NCBI RefSeq assembly: GCF_014858005.1
Contig: NZ_JACYOT010000005.1
Span: forward strand, 62,001 to 126,000
DNA from: Propioniciclava soli
GTDB taxonomy: Bacteria; Actinomycetota; Actinomycetes; Propionibacteriales; Propionibacteriaceae
Length of the DNA stretch: 64,000 bases
Reading direction: 5' to 3'
Part shown: one piece after another, positions 1-7,409 of the stretch
How positions within the stretch are numbered: the first letter of the stretch is position 1
Layout of the letters: each line of letters starts with the position of its first letter
Notes under the pieces: generated by a model
What the model was told of the DNA's origin: nothing
Database searches by the model: none
Seen by the model: only the letters and a program-made list of their open reading frames with translations
Position numbers and translations under genes: made by a program

Positions 1-1102
1 CGTCGCCCGCACCGGCGCGGAGTTCCGGCCCTTCCGGCGCGCCACCCAGCCGACGACCCGGGGCCTCGACCAGCTCAACACACCCCTGGACGTGCTCGAC
101 GCCTTCCGCTCCTACTTCATCGGCGACGCCGCGGCGCGGGCGTCCGACCTGACGTCCCTCATCCACTCCGAACGCCCCGACGCCCTGTTCACCGAGAGCC
201 TGTGCTTCGGCGCCGGCCTGGCCGCCGAGGCCGCCGGGCTGCCGTGGGCGTCCTTCGGGGACGGCCCGCTGATGTACGCCGAGGCCGACACCCCGCCGTT
301 CGGTTCCGGCCTGCCCTTTCGCACGGAACCCCGCCACCTGCGGCGCAACCGCGTCGTGTCCGGCGTGGTCCGTCGGGGCATGCGACCCGCCCGGCGCTCC
401 TACGACCGCGCGAGGGCGGACGCCGGCCTGCCGCCCCAGCGTGGCCCGGTGCTCCAGGCCAACCAGTCACCGCACCTGCACCTCCACGCGGCGGTGCCCG
501 GATTCGAGTACCCGCGGGCGCACCTGCCGGCGCACGTCCACTTCATCGGAGCCATCCAGCCGTTCCGGCCCGAGCCGTTCGAGCCGCCGCCCGGTTGGGC
601 GGAGCTGGTCGCCGGTCGGCGTCGGTTGGCCGTGATCACCCAGGGGACGCTGCGCGACGACCCGCGCGAGCTGATCCGCCCCGCGCTTCGGGCGCTCGCG
701 CGGCTGGACGTCGACGTCCTGGTGCTCACCTCCCGCCCGTCGGAGGCCCCGCCGGGCGTGACCGCCGCCTACGTGCCCTACGAGCAGGCCCTGCCCCATG
801 CCTCCGTGCTCCTGACCAACGGCGGTTTCACCGGGGTGACGATGGCTCTCGCGCACGGCGTCCCCGTCGTGCAGGCGGGTGTCACGGAGGAGAAGTCCGA
901 CATCGGGGCGCGTGTCGCCTGGTCGGGCGCCGGCGTCCGGTTGGGAACCTCGCGCCCGAGTGCGCGCGCGGTGAGGCGGGCGGTGCGCCGGGTGCTCGAG
1001 GACCCGCAGTACGCCACACGCGCCGCGGTTCTGCAGGAGGAGTTTGCGCGGTACGACTCGGGGCAGCTCGCGATCACGCTGTTGGAGGATCTGATCCGGT
1101 GA
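1..1102 (+). CDS. Glycosyltransferase, MGT/GT1 family (5' end cut by window edge)
   Basis: The reading frame is open from the first bases of the window, so the N-terminus is missing; an internal GTG at 92 is not needed as a start. The C-terminal half has the nucleotide-sugar binding pattern of macrolide-type GT-B glycosyltransferases: a TNGGF...ALAHGVPVV stretch followed by an acidic EEKSD segment and a VAWSGAG motif. Family members move a sugar from a UDP- or dTDP-sugar to a small lipophilic acceptor; the acceptor here is unknown. Its TGA shares bases with the GTG start of the next glycosyltransferase (GTGA), so the two are translationally coupled and probably act on the same molecule. No polyketide or carotenoid genes are visible on this side. 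Confidence 0.85.
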   Translation, partial: VARTGAEFRPFRRATQPTTRGLDQLNTPLDVLDAFRSYFIGDAAARASDLTSLIHSERPDALFTESLCFGAGLAAEAAGLPWASFGDGPLMYAEADTPPFGSGLPFRTEPRHLRRNRVVSGVVRRGMRPARRSYDRARADAGLPPQRGPVLQANQSPHLHLHAAVPGFEYPRAHLPAHVHFIGAIQPFRPEPFEPPPGWAELVAGRRRLAVITQGTLRDDPRELIRPALRALARLDVDVLVLTSRPSEAPPGVTAAYVPYEQALPHASVLLTNGGFTGVTMALAHGVPVVQAGVTEEKSDIGARVAWSGAGVRLGTSRPSARAVRRAVRRVLEDPQYATRAAVLQEEFARYDSGQLAITLLEDLIR

Positions 1103-2316
1103 AGTACGTCCTGGTGAGCGTCGGCACGCGCGGCGACCTGCAGCCGTTCCTGGCCCTGGGCCGGCGGCTCGCGGCCCGGGGGGACGACGTGACGGTGACG
1201 GCGTTCGCGTCCCACCGCGCCCTGGTGACCGACGCCGGGTTGCGCCACGCGCCCCTGCCCGGCACCCCGGAGGGCACCCTGTGGCCCCGGGGACGCGCCG
1301 CGCTGCGGCTCGCGCTGTCGCAGCCGCTGGCGCTGTACGTCGCCCAGCGGACGGCCCTGCGTCGCGCCGCCCCGGGGCTGGCCCGGGCCCTCGCCGCGGC
1401 CGTGACGCCGGACGCGGTGGTCGTGGCCGGCACGGTGGGGGCGGGCGTTGCGGCCCTGCTGCAGCGCGACGGCCACCCCGCCGCGCTGGCGCTGTTCGCA
1501 CCCCTGCTGCCCGCCGGTGACCACCGGGCCACCCTCATGGCGGCCGGACGCCTCGGCGACGGCCCGGCCAACCGGGCGCTCAGCGGGCTGCTGTGGGGCA
1601 TGTCGAGCGGCTTCACGAGCGCCCTGGCCGGTGAATTCGCCCGGGTCACCGGGCGGCGACCCCCCGGCCCCGCGCGCGTGGCGCTGGCGTCCCTGCCCGT
1701 GCTGATGGCGACCAGCCCGGCGGTGTGCCCGCCGGCCGCTGAGTGGCCGGGCCGGGTGATTCAGACGGGGTTCTGGGCCGCGGCGCCGGACGCCCGGGTG
1801 CGCGACGGCGCGGGAACCCGCCCGCTGCTCGTGACCTTCGGCAGCAGCCCGGGCACCGACGTCGCCCGCGAGGGCGAGCTGGTGGTGGCCGCGGCCGACC
1901 GCGCCGGCGTCGACGTGCTGTGGCAGCACCCCGGCGCGTCGACCGGCCCACGATCCGACCGGGTTCGGGTGATCGGCGCGGCCGACCATGCCGACGTCGT
2001 GGGTCGGGTGCGCGCGGTCGTGCACCACGGCGGCGCGGGCACCACCGCGACCATGCTGACCGCGGGACTCCCCACGTTCGTGACGCCCCTGCTGGGAGAC
2101 CAGCCGTACTACGGCGCGCGGGTTCGGGCGCTGGGGGCCGGGCCGCGACCGGTGCCGCTCGGACGCCTCGGGGTCCGCTCGCTGGCGCGGGGTCTCCAGC
2201 GCTTGGCCGCGGGTGGCCACGACGCCGCGGCGGCCGCGCTCGGGCGCCAGCTCCGGGCCGAGGACGGCGTCGGCCGCGCGGTGGACGCGCTGGACCGGCT
2301 GGTCAGCCGGCACTGA
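1099..2316 (+). CDS. Glycosyltransferase, GT1 (sterol glucosyltransferase/YjiC-like)
   Basis: 405 residues starting at a GTG that overlaps the stop of the preceding glycosyltransferase by four bases. The N-terminus (VKYVLVSVGTRGDLQPFLALG) is the typical acceptor-domain opening of the UGT80/YjiC group, and the C-terminal donor-site signature HHGGAGTT...G.P....P..GDQ lies around residue 308 onwards. A central TFGSSPG segment begins the second Rossmann domain. It should transfer a hexose from an NDP-sugar to a lipid-like acceptor in the cytoplasm. The pair of adjacent, dissimilar GT1 enzymes suggests a two-step glycosylation. The long frame that opens at 202 in the same phase is an artefact; the coupled GTG is preferred because homologues begin there. 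Confidence 0.88.
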   Translation: MKYVLVSVGTRGDLQPFLALGRRLAARGDDVTVTAFASHRALVTDAGLRHAPLPGTPEGTLWPRGRAALRLALSQPLALYVAQRTALRRAAPGLARALAAAVTPDAVVVAGTVGAGVAALLQRDGHPAALALFAPLLPAGDHRATLMAAGRLGDGPANRALSGLLWGMSSGFTSALAGEFARVTGRRPPGPARVALASLPVLMATSPAVCPPAAEWPGRVIQTGFWAAAPDARVRDGAGTRPLLVTFGSSPGTDVAREGELVVAAADRAGVDVLWQHPGASTGPRSDRVRVIGAADHADVVGRVRAVVHHGGAGTTATMLTAGLPTFVTPLLGDQPYYGARVRALGAGPRPVPLGRLGVRSLARGLQRLAAGGHDAAAAALGRQLRAEDGVGRAVDALDRLVSRH

Positions 2317-2327
2317 CACCACGTGGC

Positions 2328-3143
2328 TCAGCGGAAGCGGCGCCCCTCGTCGCGGCGTTGGGCCGCGACGGCGAACGCGCCGGTCGCGACCAGCCAGACC
2401 AGCCAGACCAGCGGCGTCCACCACGCCACGGTGCCGTCGGTGAGGACGGCCACGGTCGCGTCCCGGGCGGCACGCGCGGGCGTGAGCAGGGAGACGGTGT
2501 CGAGCCAGCCCGGCAGCAGGCCGGGTGGGAAGATCAGCCCGCCGACGAGCGCGAGCGGAAACACGACCACCTGGGCCAGTGCCAGGGCGGTGCGCGGCGC
2601 GACCGAGAACGCGATGCCGACGGCCAGGGCCAGGAACGGCAGCCCGCCCACCAGGGTCGTCACCCCCGCGGCCGGAATCCGCCACCAGCCGAGTTCACCG
2701 GCCCAGAACGGCTGCCCCGCGGTGGAGAGCGTGAACGCCGCGAGCCCGAGCGGCACCAGGCTGGCGGCGACGAGCACCACGGCGACCACGAAGCGGGCCC
2801 CGACGGCCGCGGAGGCGGGCACGGGCAGCGTCCGGACGTACTGGCTCCAGGGGTTGGCGCGCTCCTCGGCCACCGCGATCCCGTAGCCGAACACGAACCC
2901 GGAGAGGGCCCCCAGCACCGCGAGTTGGCCCGTGGCCACCAGCGACTGCAGCGGATCGGCCGCGATCGCGCGCTGCGGCACGATGAACAACACGAAGGCC
3001 GCCACGGGGTAGAGCGTGTTGGCGATGAGAGCGGCGGGGACGCGGCCGAGCTCGCGCAGGTGCGCGGCGGTGTGCGCGGCCACGAGGGTGAGCGGGCTCA
3101 CGCCCTCGGGTGCGACCTCCGTCGTGGGGGGAGGCGAGCTCAC
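2328..3143 (-). CDS. ABC-2 type transporter permease
   Basis: 271-residue integral membrane protein with about six hydrophobic segments (for example AALIANTLYPVAAFVLFIV, VVAVVLVAASLVPLGLAAF, VVVFPLALVGGLIFPPGLLPG). The FPLALVGGLIFPPG...L..L..L.P block before the last helix is the conserved C-terminal region of ABC-2/DrrB-like permeases. It overlaps the upstream ATPase gene by four bases (ATGA), so both are made from one transcript and form one exporter. The substrate is not indicated; drug or lipid export is usual for this family. The gene ends 11 bp from the stop of the convergent glycosyltransferase. Confidence 0.88.
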   Translation of the reverse strand: MSSPPPTTEVAPEGVSPLTLVAAHTAAHLRELGRVPAALIANTLYPVAAFVLFIVPQRAIAADPLQSLVATGQLAVLGALSGFVFGYGIAVAEERANPWSQYVRTLPVPASAAVGARFVVAVVLVAASLVPLGLAAFTLSTAGQPFWAGELGWWRIPAAGVTTLVGGLPFLALAVGIAFSVAPRTALALAQVVVFPLALVGGLIFPPGLLPGWLDTVSLLTPARAARDATVAVLTDGTVAWWTPLVWLVWLVATGAFAVAAQRRDEGRRFR

Positions 3144-4045
3144 GGCTCCTCCGCTCCGAGGGTGGCCACCACGTCGGTCAGGCTCGCCCGGTTGATCTGC
3201 AGGTGCGCGAAGTCCACCCCGGCGCGGACGAGCGCGCGGACGGTTTCGTCGGCGTCCGAGGTGACGAGCTCGACCCGCCCGCGGCCCGTCGCCCCCGCAT
3301 GGCGGACGGCGGCCAGGTCACCGAGCCGCTCGGGCCGCACGGGGGTGTCGAGGGTGACGGTGGCGGTGCCGTAGCGCTGCTTCAACGCCGCGATGGGCCC
3401 GCGTTCGGCGACCGTGCCGCGTCGCAGCACGATCGCCGTGCGGCACAGACGCTCGGCCTCCTCGACGTGGTGGCTCGTGAGCAGCATCGCCCCGCCCGCG
3501 GCGTGATGATCGGCCAGGCGCTGCCACAGCGCCTCGCGGGACTCGGCGTCCATGCCCGTGGTGGGCTCGTCGAGCACCAACAGGCGCGGACGCCCCACCA
3601 GCGCGAGGGCCACCATGACACGGCGGCGCTGACCACCCGACAGGGCGCCACAGAACGTGCGGCGGGCACCGGCGAGATCGATGCCGTCCAGGAGTTCGGC
3701 GGTGGGCACGGGGTCGCGGTGGTGGCGGGCCACCAGCTCCACCACCTCACCGACCCGCAGCATCTCCGGCAGCGCGTTCGCCTGCGGCACCACCCCGAGC
3801 CACCGGCGGGCACCGGCCTGGCGCGGGTCGCGTCCGAACAGGCGGATGTCTCCCTGTGTGGGCCGGCGCAGTCCGCAGGCCAACGCCACCAGAGTCGACT
3901 TGCCGGCGCCGTTCGGGCCGAGCAGGGCGACCGACTCCCCCGGCGTGATCGTCAGCGAGGCGTCCCGCACCGCCCAGTGATCGCCGAAGCGGCGGCCCAC
4001 CCCGTCCAGCTGCAGCGGCGCGTCGGCGCGCGCGGCACCCTGCAT
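3140..4045 (-). CDS. ABC transporter ATP-binding protein (CcmA/DrrA-like)
   Basis: 301 residues. Walker A GPNGAGKS at residues 43-50, Q-loop VVPQ near 87, signature LSGGQ at 135-139, Walker B LLVLDE at 155-160 followed by PTTGMD, and the H-loop in LLTSHH. A C-terminal extension of about 90 residues (ending DVVATLGAEEP) is typical of DrrA-type exporters. It energises the ABC-2 permease encoded immediately downstream with a four-base overlap. The ATG at 4045 is the natural start because the P-loop domain begins about 10 residues later. Cytoplasmic, membrane-associated. Confidence 0.93.
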   Translation of the reverse strand: MQGAARADAPLQLDGVGRRFGDHWAVRDASLTITPGESVALLGPNGAGKSTLVALACGLRRPTQGDIRLFGRDPRQAGARRWLGVVPQANALPEMLRVGEVVELVARHHRDPVPTAELLDGIDLAGARRTFCGALSGGQRRRVMVALALVGRPRLLVLDEPTTGMDAESREALWQRLADHHAAGGAMLLTSHHVEEAERLCRTAIVLRRGTVAERGPIAALKQRYGTATVTLDTPVRPERLGDLAAVRHAGATGRGRVELVTSDADETVRALVRAGVDFAHLQINRASLTDVVATLGAEEP

Positions 4046-4218
4046 GGGCGTGCTCCTCTCATCCGGCCGGCGTGGCCACGGTACCTGTCGGGGCCACGCG
4101 GGTGCGTCCTGACCCGTTCAGCGGGGGTGGTGACGTCTGGCGCCGAAGCGCCCGAGGCGGCGCTCCACCCGAAACGCCACCGCAAACTGAACTTCGAAAA
4201 ACTCGCGTGATGATGACA

Positions 4219-4247
4219 TTGAAGAGGTGGGGGGGCCGCCCATAGTT
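4219..4247 (+). promoter_or_regulatory. Promoter of the small membrane gene, probably leaderless
   Basis: A -35-like TTGAAG (4219-4224) and a -10-like ATAGTT (4242-4247) are separated by 17 bp. The ATG of the 66-codon gene lies 8 nt after the -10 element and has no Shine-Dalgarno sequence, which fits a leaderless transcript. The 210-bp gap between the divergent ABC gene and this ORF otherwise shows nothing recognisable. Confidence 0.5.
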
Positions 4248-4255
4248 TTGGCTCC

Positions 4256-4456
4256 ATGCACGACGACGCCCAGAGCCCCCCGCCGCAAGGACATCACCAT
4301 GTGATGCTCCTGGTCGTCGCCGTGGTGATCGCCCTGGTCGGACTGGGAAGCATGGCCTCCGGGAGCGCCCAGGGAATGCTGCTGCTCGTGGCCGGCGTCA
4401 CGCTGTTCGTGCTGCACCGCTCGTTCGTCGAGCCTCCCGTCGCGCCGTCGTCGTGA
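4256..4456 (+). CDS. Small two-helix membrane protein, unknown function
   Basis: 66 residues: a short polar, His-containing N-terminus (residues 1-15), a first hydrophobic helix (about 16-35, VMLLVVAVVIALVGLGSMAS), a GSAQG turn and a second helix (about 40-54), ending in a short polar tail. I do not recognise a family. It has its own promoter-like sequence directly upstream and a strong hairpin 14 bp after its stop, which supports it being a real monocistronic gene despite its size. Confidence 0.6.
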   Translation: MHDDAQSPPPQGHHHVMLLVVAVVIALVGLGSMASGSAQGMLLLVAGVTLFVLHRSFVEPPVAPSS

Positions 4457-4470
4457 CCTTGGGGTGACTC

Positions 4471-4500
4471 CGTGCCGCCGAATCCCCCCTCGGCGGCACG
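4471..4500 (+). terminator. Rho-independent-like hairpin after small membrane gene
   Basis: Perfect 11-bp inverted repeat (CGTGCCGCCGA and its complement) around an 8-nt loop containing six C. No U-tract follows, as is common in actinobacterial terminators. Confidence 0.6.
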
Positions 4501-4531
4501 GTGTCAGCTCAAGGACGGTGTCCTTTCGAGG

Positions 4532-4664
4532 ACGACTTCGCTCCCCTGCCGCAGCGCTGCTCCCCTGCCGTAGCGCTGCTCCCCCGGCAAACCACTTCGC
4601 TCCCCGGCCATAGCGGCGCTCTCGTGGCAAGGAGAGCGCCGCCTCGCGCGGGGAGCGAGGTGGT
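4532..4664. repeat. Mosaic intergenic repeat with nested long hairpin (copy A)
   Basis: The segment begins with near-identical units built on GCTCCCCTGCCG[CT]AGCGCT repeated about every 19 bp (4540-4590), then forms an interrupted inverted repeat: ACCACTTCGCTCCCC (4591-4605) pairs with GGGGAGCGAGGTGGT (4650-4664) with one mismatch, and the inner arms GCGGCGCTCTC (4613-4623) and GAGAGCGCCGC (4632-4642) pair perfectly. The same unit sequences recur at 10509-10650, so this is a dispersed element rather than a gene-specific terminator. No coding capacity is credible here. Confidence 0.7.
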
Positions 4665-4690
4665 TTCGGCGGACGCCCCACGGGCCGCAG

Positions 4691-4724
4691 GGACGCCACC
4701 GCCACAGGGACGCCACCGCCACAG
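4691..4724. repeat. 17-bp direct tandem duplication
   Basis: Two identical copies of GGACGCCACCGCCACAG lie head to tail, about 25 bp beyond the stop codon of the solute-binding protein gene (which is on the minus strand). Confidence 0.7.
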
Positions 4725-4749
4725 GGACGGAGTCCCCACCTCAGCAGGG

Positions 4750-6045
4750 TCACTGCTGCAGCGCGGCCTCGACCTCCGTGCGCAGCGACGCGACGGCGTC
4801 GGCGATGGAGGCCCGCTCGAAGAGCACGTCCTGGCTCTTGCGCAGCAGGATCTGCTGGAAGGTACTGCCACCGACCGGGGTGATGCCGCCGGCGTCCTCC
4901 ACCTCCGGCTCGATCGAGCTCAGGAACTCGGCCACCTTGGCGTCCGAGGCCGGCAGGTCGGGGGCGATGGCCTCGCGCGCCGCCAGGTTCGGCGGCAGGC
5001 CCCGCTCGGCGGTGAGGATCTGGGCGCACTCGGTCGAGTTCGCCAACCAGTCGATGAACGCGGCCACCGCGGCTGGGTTCGAGGTCCGCGAGGACGCCGA
5101 CCAGTACATCGACGCCTTGTACCAGAGCCACCCCTCCGACGACCCGTCCACGCTCGGGGGCCGCAACAGGGCCATGTCGACCCCGGAGGCGTTGTCGAGG
5201 GCCTTGATCTGGTTGGACCACAGGTACGTCATCGCCACGTTGCCGGTCGCGATGGCGGTCTGGTCCAACGGCTTGGCGTCCTCCTCAGCCAGCTCGGCCG
5301 GCGACTGGATCGACCCGGCCGCCTGCATGTCCAGGAGCATCTGCCAGAAGTCCTCCAGCATCGCGGGCTCCCAGCCCATCTGCCCGTCGGCGGTCCACTG
5401 CTGTCCGCCACGCTGGCGGGCGTAGGCCTTGAACAGGCCGTCCTGGCTGAACAGGTTGCCCGCGCCGTAGACCCCCGATCGCCCGATGCCCTGGGTGAGT
5501 TGCTCCGACAGCGCCATGAACTCCTCCCACGTCCAGGTGGTGTCGTCCGGCAGGGCGACGCCGGCCTCGGCGAACAGCGTGGGGTTCGCCACCAGCACGG
5601 GGGCGTTGACGCCCGCGTTGATCCCGAACAGGCCGCTCTCGAGGCGTCCGGTGTCCGCCGTGCCGGGAGCGAAGCCCGACACGTCCACGCCGGCGCCCTC
5701 CAGATCGAGCAGGCCGCCGCGCTGGCCGTACTCGGCAAGGTACTTCTCGTCCATCTGGATGATGTCGGGGGCGTCGCTGGCCGCGAACTGGGTGGCCAGC
5801 TTGTCCCAGTAACCACTCCACTCGCCCGGCTCGGGCGCGATGCTGACCCCGCTGTGGGCCGCCTGGTAGGCCGCGATGGCCTCGTTGGTCAGCTGGTTGC
5901 GGGTGTCGTTGCCCCACCAGCAGAAGCGCAGCGATGCGCTCTCGGGGTCCCCGCCTGTGGTGGCCGCGCCACCCTGCCCACAGCCCGCGAGTGCGAGGGC
6001 AGCGCCCGCGCCCGCACCCAGACCAAGGAACGTTCGCCTGTCCAT
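4750..6045 (-). CDS. Sugar ABC transporter substrate-binding lipoprotein, Tat-type signal
   Basis: 431 residues. The N-terminus has a twin-arginine motif (RRTFLGL, residues 3-9), a hydrophobic Ala/Gly/Leu core and a lipobox LAGC with the lipidated Cys at 22, so the protein should be exported folded and anchored outside the membrane. The mature region matches family-1 extracellular sugar-binding proteins (FCWWGND...YQAAHSGV near the N-terminus, a central YGAGNLFS region, and PAAVAAFIDWLAN near the C-terminus). A strong SD (GAGGAGA, 5 nt before ATG) fixes the start at 6045. No permease or ATPase genes accompany it, so its partners lie elsewhere. Proximity to the secreted glucanase suggests, but does not prove, an oligosaccharide ligand. 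Confidence 0.9.
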   Translation of the reverse strand: MDRRTFLGLGAGAGAALALAGCGQGGAATTGGDPESASLRFCWWGNDTRNQLTNEAIAAYQAAHSGVSIAPEPGEWSGYWDKLATQFAASDAPDIIQMDEKYLAEYGQRGGLLDLEGAGVDVSGFAPGTADTGRLESGLFGINAGVNAPVLVANPTLFAEAGVALPDDTTWTWEEFMALSEQLTQGIGRSGVYGAGNLFSQDGLFKAYARQRGGQQWTADGQMGWEPAMLEDFWQMLLDMQAAGSIQSPAELAEEDAKPLDQTAIATGNVAMTYLWSNQIKALDNASGVDMALLRPPSVDGSSEGWLWYKASMYWSASSRTSNPAAVAAFIDWLANSTECAQILTAERGLPPNLAAREAIAPDLPASDAKVAEFLSSIEPEVEDAGGITPVGGSTFQQILLRKSQDVLFERASIADAVASLRTEVEAALQQ

Positions 6046-6188
6046 GTGTTTCTCCTCGTTGATGGTCCACGTGACCGGAGGCACCCGGCCCCCGGCGTCA
6101 TCGTAGGTTCCCACGGCCCGTTCGGACAGCCACCACGACGTCGCGGTGACCGCGTCTCTGAGGCCGGGCGTCACGCATCCCGGGGCCG

Positions 6189-6220
6189 CGCGGGGGCGTC
6201 CACCCAGTGACGCCCCCGCG
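6189..6220. repeat. Hairpin in the divergent promoter region of the binding-protein and transglutaminase genes
   Basis: Perfect 12-bp inverted repeat (CGCGGGGGCGTC / GACGCCCCCGCG) with an 8-nt loop. It lies between two divergent genes, upstream of a TAGCGT -10-like element at 6241, so it may be an operator or mRNA structure rather than a terminator. The rest of 6046-6291 shows nothing else recognisable. Confidence 0.5.
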
Positions 6221-6291
6221 GTGGCCGGGGAGGCGGGGGCTAGCGTGGGGTCCCCGACCTCCCCGGGCCTCACCAGCGGACAGGAGCCACC

Positions 6292-7113
6292 ATGACCGAG
6301 CAGACGGGCACCGACGTCAACGTCCACATCGAGGCCAAGGCCGAGACCCCGGCCGAAGTGGTCTTCGCCGTGGCCGTCGCCCACGGCCCGATCGTCACCA
6401 ACGAGGTGCTCGCGTTGACGGTCGGTGGTGAACCCATCGACCTCAGCGAGGTGGCCGCGCCCGACGGTGGACGCCTCCACGTGGCGAAGATCCCCGCCGG
6501 CCCGATCACCTTCGACTACCGGGCCACCACGGACGGCTCGGCGTCGGCGGAGCCCGTGTCCGGCATCGAGGAGATCGAGTTCCGCCGCCCGTCGCGCTAC
6601 GCCGAGTCGGACAAACTCGGCATCATCGCGTCCAAGCGGTTCGCCGGTCTGGAGGGCCAGGAGCAGATCAACGCGATCGCGGACTGGGTGCACGACAACC
6701 TGTTCTACGTGTCGGGCAGCAGCGCTCCCACCGACGGGGCGGTCGACACCTACCTCGCCCAGCAGGGAGTGTGCCGCGACTTCGCGCACCTCACCATCGC
6801 GATGACGCGCGCGTGCGGTTTCCCCGCGCGGCTGGTGGCTGTCTACGCGCCCGGGCTCGATCCAATGGACTTCCACGCCGTCGCCGAGGTGGCCCACGAG
6901 GGGCGCTGGCAGGTGGTCGACTCCACGCGCATGGCGCCGCGGCAGTCCCTGGTGCGCATCGTGAACGGGCGCGACGCGTCCGACACCGCCTTCCTCACCG
7001 TGCAGTCCGGCCAGGTGGAGTTCGGCGACGTGCAGGTCATGTGCGTGCGCCACGAGGGTCTGCCGACCGAGGATCCGGACGCGGTGGTGTACCTGGGCTC
7101 GACCGCCCCCTGA
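6292..7113 (+). CDS. Transglutaminase-like superfamily protein
   Basis: 273 residues. An N-terminal beta-rich domain (about 1-105) precedes a papain-fold transglutaminase core with the catalytic triad visible: Cys161 in GVCRDFAH, His in DFHAVAEV and Asp in QVVDSTRM. These proteins are thought to act as cysteine peptidases or cross-linking enzymes on peptides; this one lacks a signal peptide and is probably cytoplasmic. It is the first of four transglutaminase-fold domains in the first 18 kb of the window; the other proteins form the operon at 10716-17748. It is followed by a perfect 16-bp hairpin, so it is transcribed alone. Confidence 0.85.
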   Translation: MTEQTGTDVNVHIEAKAETPAEVVFAVAVAHGPIVTNEVLALTVGGEPIDLSEVAAPDGGRLHVAKIPAGPITFDYRATTDGSASAEPVSGIEEIEFRRPSRYAESDKLGIIASKRFAGLEGQEQINAIADWVHDNLFYVSGSSAPTDGAVDTYLAQQGVCRDFAHLTIAMTRACGFPARLVAVYAPGLDPMDFHAVAEVAHEGRWQVVDSTRMAPRQSLVRIVNGRDASDTAFLTVQSGQVEFGDVQVMCVRHEGLPTEDPDAVVYLGSTAP

Positions 7114-7140
7114 CCCGGACGCGCCGGGCTCCACACCGCG

Positions 7141-7172
7141 CGACCCCGCCCCTGCCGGCAGGGGCGGGGTCG
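7141..7172 (+). terminator. Terminator after transglutaminase gene
   Basis: A perfect 16-bp arm inverted repeat (CGACCCCGCCCCTGCC and its complement, no spacer) followed by TTTCG, 27 bp after the stop codon. Confidence 0.75.
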
Positions 7173-7246
7173 TTTCGCGCCCGGCCCTCCGGGCCCGCCC
7201 CCTCGGGCCTTTCCCGGCTCCGTGATGGTGAAAAGCCGTACGGGTC

Positions 7247-7297
7247 ATATTGGTCGAGTGGGCCACACCAATATCTCTGTGACTTGGTTTATTGGTC
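7247..7297. promoter_or_regulatory. Candidate regulator-binding repeats upstream of the GH81 gene
   Basis: ATATTGGT (7247-7254) and ACCAATAT (7267-7274) form a perfect 8-bp inverted repeat with a 12-nt spacer, and the half-site ATTGGTCG recurs at 7291-7298. The segment is clearly more AT-rich than its surroundings. This may be a second operator set in addition to the LacI-type site downstream. The regulator is not identifiable. Confidence 0.45.
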
Positions 7298-7329
7298 GTC
7301 TCGAGCTTCCCAAGGCGGCCTCCGTCGGT

Positions 7330-7368
7330 TAGCCTTCTGGTCACGCGAGGAAATGAGAGCGCTCTCAT
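7330..7368 (+). promoter_or_regulatory. -10 element plus LacI-type operator of the GH81 gene
   Basis: A TAGCCT -10-like element (7330-7335) is followed at 7353-7368 by the perfect 16-bp palindrome ATGAGAGCGCTCTCAT. Its core TGAGAGCGCTCTCA is a classic LacI/GalR-family operator type with the central CG step. Located about 10-26 bp past the expected transcription start, a bound repressor would block elongation or initiation. The same 14-bp core occurs at 21546-21559 before the other secreted glycan enzyme. Confidence 0.75.
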
Positions 7369-7409
7369 TACCCGCCTCCCCCAGCGTCGCCGGAAGGACC
7401 TCCCCCGCC

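Noticed and set aside
778-2685. 635-codon minus-strand frame opposite the glycosyltransferases
   Set aside because: Antisense shadow; the plus-strand frames encode clear GT1 proteins with intact motifs and coupled start/stop codons.
4501-6210. 569-codon plus-strand frame opposite the sugar-binding lipoprotein
   Set aside because: Runs through the mosaic repeat and the antisense of a well-supported lipoprotein gene; product has no recognisable features.
7354-7409. Upstream in-frame ATG as start of the GH81 gene
   Set aside because: It lies inside the LacI-type operator, lacks an SD and would spoil the signal peptide; ATG 7410 gives a normal secretory signal.
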